From: Acanthosoma haemorrhoidale | Taxonomy: Eukaryota; Arthropoda; Insecta; Hemiptera; Acanthosomatidae | Assembly: GCA_930367205.1 (NCBI GenBank) | Contig: OV884013.1 | Location: 116,832,869 to 116,896,868 of the forward strand | Direction of reading: 5' to 3' | DNA length: 64,000 nucleotides | In this document: in pieces, positions 57,288-64,000 of the stretch | Layout of the letters: each line of letters opens with the position of its first letter | Numbering within the stretch: position 1 is the first letter of the stretch | Notes under the pieces: model-generated | What the model was told of the DNA's origin: nothing | Seen by the model: the letters and a program-made list of their open reading frames with translations, nothing else | The model's database searches: none | Made by a program: the position numbers and the translations under genes

Positions 57288-57850
57288 AAGAGTCAAAAAG
57301 TATATACTCGTCATGTAATGCTTTTGGAATTTAAACAAGGCAATAGTGCTAGGGTGACAGCTGAAAAAATATGCAGTGTATATAGTGAAGGACTAATAAC
57401 TGATCGGGCAGTTAGAAATTGGTTTATAAAATTCCGTTCTGGAGATACGACCTTAAAAGAACCGAGGGCGGGACGTCCTTCCGACTTTCACGACAACCTT
57501 TCAAAGGCAATATTGGAAAATCCATGTCAATCAACAAGAGGTATAGCAGAAAGGTTGAATGGGTTACATATGACAATATAGTCCGCAAAAGACAGTGGCT
57601 TGATAAGGATCAACCACCCCTACCAGATCCGAAAGCAAACATCCATGGCAAAAAGATTTTATTGTGTGTATGGTGGGATTGTAAAGAAATAATTCACCAC
57701 GAGTTGTTGAAGTCAAATTTAACGATTACTGCGGATAGATACGTTCAGCAGTTGCGAAGAGTGCAAGAGAAACTTCATGAAAAGCGTCCTGAACTCCTCA
57801 AAATTAATATAATTTTGTTGTTGTTTAATGAGAGCAAAATAAATGTCTGA
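57288..57850 (+). pseudogene. Mariner transposase (copy 2), doubly deleted
   Basis: MKSQKVYTRHVMLLEFKQGN starts at 57286-57288, then ITDRAVRNWFIKFRSGDTTL and RGIAERLNG. A deletion removes the second helix-turn-helix and the GDEKW motif with the first Asp, and the frame shifts to WVTYDNIVRKRQWLDKDQPP, ILLCVWWDCKEIIHHELLKS and ADRYVQQLRRVQEKLHEKRP. After EKRPELL it jumps, as in copy 1, to KINIILL and the element end. No catalytic Asp remains. Confidence 0.9.
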
Positions 57851-57892
57851 TAAAAAAAACGGAAGTTACTTATGACTCGACCTAAATATCAG

Positions 57893-58755
57893 AATCATTA
57901 AACATCCAGAAACGTAGGATGTAGGTAGCCGAGATGAATTGGGGAACCTTGACAGGACAGAACTAGGTACACTAAAAAAACGGATGGAGGTAAACCAGGG
58001 GTCCAATAAATATTAAGTCCATAGACTTCCAGCGATCAGGGTCCTGAAGGATGTAATAGATGCTACTAGCCTCTGAAGGTAAGCAGACCAGAGAACGCCC
58101 AAGAAAAGATTGGCTGGATCATGTAGAAGGGTATGCAGATGAAATGGATTACAGCAGATCAGAGAACTGAAGCGATTAGAAATTACGATTAAAAAAGGTT
58201 AAAAGTATATAACCCAATTATAAAAAAATAAAAATATAATATAATAACGTTATGCATAATATACAATATTGTATTGACAATAATGCAGTTTAGTAACATA
58301 CTTGCAAGTAAGGCTGGAGTAATAAGGATGACCTGTGATGGTTTAATTAGAATTCTCCTTAATAAAAACTGTGGTGCAGGACCTCGGTAGGCAGAGCATA
58401 AACCTAGATTTAAGACCCTAATAGGGTCACACCAACTATCTGTCATACCACACAGAGTATTGAGGCTACTCACTGCTTAGAGAAGGGTAACGGCGAGGAA
58501 TGTCCTATTCAATGTTGTGTATAGTTAAGACAGATAGCTGTGTGATTCACATCTTATACTGTAGCTCTTTGGACCTTGAAATATACAGAATAAGTGTTAG
58601 TGATGGTTCCTTCCTCCATATAATTGATGACACCTTCAATACGCCAACGCAAAATAAATTTTAAAATTATCACAAAAAATAAAATGTTTGTTCCAAAGAG
58701 GTTGTTACGTATCATATTTTTCTGCTATTTACATTTTGTTTTATTGTTAATAATA
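57893..58755. other. Unassigned, with a possible RTE-like scrap
   Basis: 58055-58190 reads GKQTRERPRKDWLDHVEGY in one plus frame, resembling the RPRKRWLD segment at the C-terminus of the LINE at 26.5 kb. The rest is AT-rich with no feature. Confidence 0.35.
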
Positions 58756-59125
58756 ATAACAACTTTATTATGATAAAATTAAAATTTGCCTCATTGAGCA
58801 ATAAGTAATTGTGATAAATGATCTCATTCATACAGTATTTACAAACAGCCCAGATACCTCCCAAATCCACATGGTTGTCACCTCCCTCGCATGCGAAAGA
58901 AGAAGCGGAGTCTTGGGAAGTCCCCCACGCTCTTCCGTCAGCCGCATAAACGGACACGAGCCAGCGGAGGCTGACCAAGAGTGTGAGAGCCGCATACGCT
59001 CAGTACATGATTGGAGAAACTGACCATTGCCAGGACTCCCACTGTTACGCATTTATTGTAAATCACGAGGCCACTGCCGTTTTAGTCTGCGAGGAGGATT
59101 ATAGGGATGAGTGGTGCAGTGCACT
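58756..59125 (-). mobile_element. LINE-B 3' UTR and last RT codons
   Basis: Minus-strand copy from AACTTTATTATGATAAAATT through the 3' UTR to the HHSSL-encoding end of the RT ORF. It stops at GTGCAGTGCA. Confidence 0.88.
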
Positions 59126-60157
59126 GTTAACTGTCCTCAACTTCAATAATGTGTATTTGAAATATAATATTATATTACAATAATATGATTTTAAATAATG
59201 TTTATTAAATTTCAACCTTAGTTTAGTGAGGCCCCAAGGCACTGAAAGCTTCAATTCCGGATTTCGGGATACAAAACAAGGATGTTTGGCAAACTGATAG
59301 ACGCTGACAAATTTATTTATAAACTGCCATTTGCTATATAAAGTGTATTTGATTCCGTTCTAAAAAATCTGCGTACTCTTCTAATGAGACTCATCTGATA
59401 AACAGCACCGCGGGCGGGGACAGTGAAACGCGCAGCTGTTTATGCACCTGGACCCAACGGATAACGCGGCCTCTAATTGGGCGCGCTCGTAGCAGCCGAT
59501 ATATCGCGCAGTCATCCTCATTAGCCAATAGGAGATGCAGATCTGGCACAAGGGCTGTCATTGGCCGGCCAATAACCAAACAGAGATCGCTGCAGAGCCG
59601 CTCTCACAATGGAGGGGTGATTGTCGGCTTTCATCCATCATTCGCGTGTATAATTTGTAGCGGCACAGTTTAGCCAGCCGCTACACCAGTCACTAACTAG
59701 CCTTATTGTTGTCCTTTCCGGCATTGTTTGTTTGCATTCGCTCATGTGCAGAGGGCTTGATGTTCGACGGTAACCTGATAATGGTTGTAACAACATCACT
59801 TCCTCCCGTTACCGCCATTATATTGTTAAGGTTTAACACACTTCTAGTTATGAAATGATATGTAAACTTTTTTGGTGTATTGCACGAGTTGTACATCAAT
59901 CTTACAAGTTACAACTGGATATACATACAGATAGTCCTATTCTAGGCTCTAAAAATCCTTAAGTTTTATTTGATTTTGATTGCCACAAAAAAATCTATGG
60001 TACTTTAAGTAATAATAAGGCTCAAATCCTAAGATTGCACAAATACAAGCTGGAGAATCTCGATAGAATAGACCTTGTCATGTGAAATCACGAATAAAAA
60101 ATATGTTTTTTTTTTTTTTACCTATGAACTAATGTTAAGTAACCTATTTTTTTCTTT
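59126..60157. other. Unassigned; GC-rich island at about 59390-59820
   Basis: 59390-59820 is the clearest repeat-free GC-rich island. It has two CCAAT-type motifs facing each other in ATTGGCCGGCCAAT (59561-59574), another GCCAATAGG at 59524 and CGCG-rich text, suggesting a promoter or conserved regulatory element. No convincing ORF. Confidence 0.45.
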
Positions 60158-60580
60158 CTTTCATAGCCCCTTTAAATTTACAGATAATTATAGATCCTCA
60201 GGTGAATCTATTTACAAATTATTTTTTTATTTCCTTTGACGTCGCTACATTATATACAGGTTTTGTTATTTTATAAAAAAATTATAATGAATAAACAAGT
60301 ATAATGATATACATTATACCTGACTAAACTGACTGATGGGGCTCACCTTTTTGATCAAACTTACATACTAATTCTTAACCTAATTTTTCCCGACAGTCTG
60401 TAGCCATTAATGCGGAAGGGGTGGTGGGGCCATAGTGTTAAACACAGGGTTGGTTAGGTGCTACAACGAGTCAAAAAACTTGATGTGTCTCCGGCGGATG
60501 AACTCACCCACCGATGGCACATCAACGGGTGCAGGTCAGCGTTCTTCAACCTCTCGGAAGAGGTATGTCGGACCAGTTGA
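60158..60580 (-). mobile_element. LINE-A, 5'-truncated
   Basis: Minus-strand copy with the end of the RT ORF (MCHRWVSSSAGDTSSFLTRC is its antisense; sense has KFFDSL.HLTNPVF) and the A1-type 3' UTR with GGTGAGCCCCATCAG. It ends near 60580 at the PTSLPRG-coding region. Target duplication not resolved. Confidence 0.85.
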
Positions 60581-61974
60581 CTAACTTGACACGGCTGTGA
60601 GAATTGAAATAAACGAATAATAAAAAAATTACCGAGCAGGGAAATCAGATTATCTGAGTATATTCTGTGTACTCAGTAAAAAATAAAATTTGCTCACCGA
60701 GTTGAGATTCGCATAACAATACAGGTGATCTCACTAGTGTACATTTTGACGATGGATTAAAGACACAAAGACGGGATTTGAATTGGGTACCTTCTTTGAT
60801 GCTTTGCAAATATACAATAATTTATGATGCTTTGAGAAATCGTTTACGGCTTTCTAACTAACAAGTAGTACGCCAAGAGACCAAGTTTAGGAGTTAAGGC
60901 AGAAGGTCTCTGATTCCAATTCTGGTTGAGCCAAAAAAATTGTATTTACTAAATCAATGTTAAATGTAAAGTGTTCAATTTGGAATCGGTGTTCTATAAG
61001 TAAATATATAGCGATGCTATGTAAATTTAACATTATTTATGTCTCCCTCCATACAAAAAAAAAAAAAAAAAAAAAATGATATCTACTCCGGTGAGAGAGG
61101 AAGTCTCCTATAATTACTCGTAAAAATTCTGCTCAGTTATCCGTTGCACCTGATGCCCGCCCGAGGCGAGGCCGATCGTACGCTTGTTATTTATCAGGCG
61201 TGGAACCAGCCATTACAATAAATAACCCGACTGTTTGTTAAACAAGATCGAGAACTAGATACTTAGGTGTCATAAATCTGAGAAGGGGCCGAGTAGATTT
61301 CCTGAGGTGATAGGCGTAGGTGGTAGGGAGTCCCCGCCGGACCCAGGAAGGGAGGCAGGATAAAAAATAAAAGGACATAATAGAAGAAGATATCGGGAGG
61401 GGGGGGGAAGAGGACATCCGAAATCCTGGAGACTGGAGGACTTCCGGTACGTGAGCCCTGGTGGCGGGAGAGGAAGCGCGCCACAGAATGTCAAGTAGGC
61501 GCCTCATGTTCCAAGTCTTTGTATGCTCCCATTGTCGGTGCACGATGCCATTTCGATAAAGCAGTCTAACATTTATTCCTACTTATTGTTTCCTCTATTT
61601 ATTATTATATTTATTCGCCCAACACTATATATATATCGAACATGTAAATAAGAATGATGTTTTTGATGTACTCCTAGAAGCACTCAGCGCTGAAATATAT
61701 TTTGGTCCACATATATATAATTTTCGCAAAAAAAATCCGACGCATTCTTCCAGTATTAAATTTATTATTAATGGTATAAATTGGCCATGGATGATTAAAT
61801 TCTGAATTCGTCTCTTTGCCAACATTATAATGCTTTATCGAAGGTCACTTCAATACGCTAGTCTATATTTTTTCTTATATTAAAATTGATTGATAAGTGT
61901 AATCCATCGCTACTTTCAATGAGGTTTTCTTTATTTTTATTACCTGAGTGGAACGAAGCAACCGAGTGGGGCAG
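60581..61974. other. Unassigned; GC-richer stretch at about 61130-61540
   Basis: A run of 22 A at 61050-61071 could be an element tail. 61130-61540 is GC-rich with three overlapping Pro/Ser-rich minus frames (61238-61543), low complexity because of a G9 run. No domain recognised. Confidence 0.4.
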
Positions 61975-62423
61975 TGTAGCACAGTAATTTGCTAGGGTGC
62001 TTGGATAGGTTACTATGGAATTTCATGAACTTGGAAGGGATGAGTTCGAGAATGTAGGGTATATTAAGAGCGTTATGAAGGGTTTTGTTGCTGACGTAAT
62101 AAGGGGTATTTACTATTGTTCTCAGGACTTTTGATTGAAAGGATTGGATACGATTGATGTTCGACTTTTTTTCTGTCCCCCATAGCTCTATTCCGCATGT
62201 CCAGATTGGCTTAGGTATAACTTTGTATATTAGTAATTTATTTTCTATTGAGAGATGGGATGTCCTTCGAAGTAGTCTGTACAGTTGTCCAAAGCGTCTG
62301 TTTAGTTATTGTCTTTTTAGGCTGGTGTGTGTGGCATAAATTTGCATTGTTATTGCTAATTGATTTTAGCATAATAAGGATATTTCCAAACCATCTTGCA
62401 AGTCTCCATGTCCATCTTGTCAC
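61975..62423 (-). pseudogene. LINE-B RT, C-terminal region (longest upstream extent)
   Basis: The minus strand reads TITKQTLWTTVQTTSKDIPS, KPIWTCGIELWGTEKKSNIN, RIQSFQSKVLRTIVNTPYYV and NIPYILELIPSKFMKFHSNL before a stop-side truncation near 61975. This copy reaches further upstream in the ORF than others and lacks the 3' UTR. Sequence beyond about 62345 is a minus-strand open frame that may or may not belong to the element. Confidence 0.8.
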
Positions 62424-63734
62424 AACGATTCTTGACGAGCGTACCAGCAGTCATGGCTTCATGGCCCTCCTGCAGATGGTGAAGTGCCTTGGCCTTTGTT
62501 GCTCCTTCCACTTCTGGGAACGGACTGAAATTCTCCTCCTTGTCTACCAGCAGCGGCATGTCGTTCTCTTCCAAGCCATACTGGTCGGATGTCGTCCGCT
62601 GCTCTTTTACGATCTAAGAGCTAAGAAGGAAATCCGCCATGCATCCAGTAGTCAGGGGAAACTCATTTGCCCTCAGCCTGTCCTTGGCCGAGGGGAAGAT
62701 AGTTCCTTAGCGTACTCCCTTTCTTGGTATTGATCCACCTGGGATTCTGTGTAGTGACACACATACATCATCCCAAACCATGTTCACAGTGCATCAAGCT
62801 ACAGAACTTTTGAATATTCTGAACGACTTTTGAAACAATGCCGATGCTGATTGAATCTTTGCTGAGCCCCCTTGCACATGGTCCGATCGTAAACCCCAAC
62901 GCTAGTACGCCCTCTGATAATAGAAAAGTGTTACTTAACCTGCGTCAGCCGATAGCCGTGAGAAGGTAATGGGTCCCGAGCTATGAATGAACCATTATTA
63001 ATGCGCACTACACCTACTTGCCGCCTCACTGTGAGTCAGTACCGGGCAACGCCCACATCGCGATAGATCACTTACTCAATGAACGCTCTTCCTTCCACTT
63101 CGAAAATGGAGGCGTACCATATTTCCATAATGTCAGAATCGTGATGGCAACATCCACGTCTCATTAGGAGCTCCCTCGAGATGAGAAATGGACCGCTGGA
63201 GCTTGGACCAAATATACGAGCCATCTACCTATTGTTTACTCGATCCTTTTTCTCTATTCACTTTCAAAAACTTCCACTGTTATTTATTACCCCTTGTTTA
63301 TCTTTGGTTTCTGGTTCACCGGCACTTGAGTTCTTACCTTGTAGTACTCCTGAATCAGAAGAGGTTTTGATTTACCTTACAATGACTTCATGAATTCATC
63401 GATTGTAGATAGGGAATAATAATCAAGAAAATTGATACGACCATCAATTGCTCCAATTATGACTACTCTTCCATCGTCTTATAAATACACTCCATTGGAC
63501 ATTTCTATTTTGAGTTATTCTGTAATCATTCGTATGCTTCATTTACATACCAACCACGCAAGTAAATAACGTCAAATTTCGCCTTCCCACAAGTTTTTAT
63601 TTATATTTCACAAGGACTTTCGCTCAAGAACTACAACTCACAGTAATATTACTAATAATGTCAATATAGGCTGCAAAATTAACACTACCCGTCCGTCTGC
63701 TTGTTGGGACGATGCAAAATTTTTACCACTTATT
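62424..63734. other. Unassigned; possible coding segment at 62356-62640 (minus)
   Basis: The minus frame 62356-62574 reads MEENDMPLLVDKEENFSPFP and KAKALHHLQEGHEAMTAGTL, with good protein-like composition and fewer AT codons than its surroundings. I do not recognise it; it could be an exon or the upstream part of LINE-B. The remainder to 63734 is unassigned. Confidence 0.3.
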
Positions 63735-64000
63735 AACAGAGAAAAAAGTCGAACAATCAAGGGTATCCAATCTTTTCAATCAAAAGTCCTGAGAAAAATA
63801 GTAAATGCCCCTTATTACGTCAGCAGCAAAACCCTTCGTAACGATCTTAATATACCTTACATTCTTGACCTCATCCCTTCCAAGTTTATGAAATTCCATA
63901 GTAACCTATCCAACCACCCCTAGCACAGTCATTACACCTCATCACTCATCCCTATAATCCTCCTCGGAGACTAAAGCGACACTGCTATAAAAACTTTACA
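63735..64000 (+). mobile_element. LINE-B fragment, runs off the window
   Basis: Sense copy with IKGIQSFQSKVLRKIVNAPY, LIPSKFMKFHSNLSNHP and ending in the region of the RT stop (RRLKRHCYKN). A short deletion near 63918 removes part of HPNPLA. The 3' UTR would lie beyond the window end. Confidence 0.88.

Larger units (their letters stand above)
56269..57892 (+). mobile_element. Mariner element (copy 2), split by a LINE-C insertion
   Basis: Same family as the copy at 19.8-20.7 kb. TA-flanked ends read TGTCGAGTCATAAGTAGCTT and AAGTTACTTATGACTCGACC. After removing the LINE at 56304-57156 and one GCAGCTAAGT, the 5' UTR aligns base for base with copy 1, apart from a few substitutions. The body without the LINE is about 760 bp. 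Confidence 0.94.

Noticed and set aside
61238..61543. Three overlapping Pro-rich minus-strand ORFs as genes
   Set aside because: Open in several frames because of purine-rich low-complexity sequence; no domain.

Overview
The window is AT-rich eukaryotic DNA that looks like an insect intergenic or intronic region. The basis is the transposon content: Jockey-like LINEs with insect-type reverse-transcriptase C-termini, mariner, Tc1 and DD41D (rosa-type) transposases, target-site duplications, poly(A) tails and a large minisatellite. Species cannot be fixed from sequence alone; a hemipteran or another insect with a large repeat-rich genome is a guess. I find no confident intact host gene, no rRNA or tRNA gene, no CRISPR array and nothing bacterial.

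Most of the recognisable sequence is transposon debris. Non-LTR families, labelled here for convenience: LINE-B (18 copies or fragments in both orientations, nearly all 5'-truncated, no poly(A), ending in an AATAAA-like stretch; about a tenth of the window), LINE-A and a variant called A2 (3' UTR marked by GGTGAGCCCCATCACC), LINE-C, LINE-D, a short family E, and an RTE/CR1-like element near 26.5-27.1 kb. DNA transposons are one Tc1-like copy rebuilt into a fold-back structure (2.1-3.2 kb), two copies of a deleted mariner (19.8-20.7 and 56.3-57.9 kb), three copies of a deleted DD41D element (window start, 49.2-50.1 and 53.6-54.5 kb), and a relative of the last at 51.3-52.0 kb. All four transposase families here are inactive.

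Layout: 0-10 kb holds DD41D, Tc1, LINE-A and LINE-B fragments. From 10.0 to 13.2 kb lies an array of 75 units of exactly 42 bp. 13-26 kb is LINE-B, LINE-A and mariner with small palindromes. 26-35 kb is a dense LINE cluster with nested and back-to-back insertions whose order can be read from target-site duplications. 35-49 kb is sparser, with several unexplained direct and inverted repeats. 49-58 kb contains the DD41D copies and a mariner split by a LINE-C insertion, for which the other mariner copy gives the empty site. 58-64 kb returns to LINE-A and LINE-B plus GC-richer islands without recognised repeats.

The genes do not form a pathway. The story is of non-autonomous elements: both the mariner and the DD41D copies share identical internal deletions between copies, so the deleted forms were themselves amplified, presumably by transposase from elsewhere. 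The least explained parts are several GC-richer, repeat-poor islands (about 9.1, 17.0, 40.4, 43.0, 53.3, 55.8, 59.4 and 61.1 kb) that could be conserved non-coding elements, promoters or exons of an unseen host gene.
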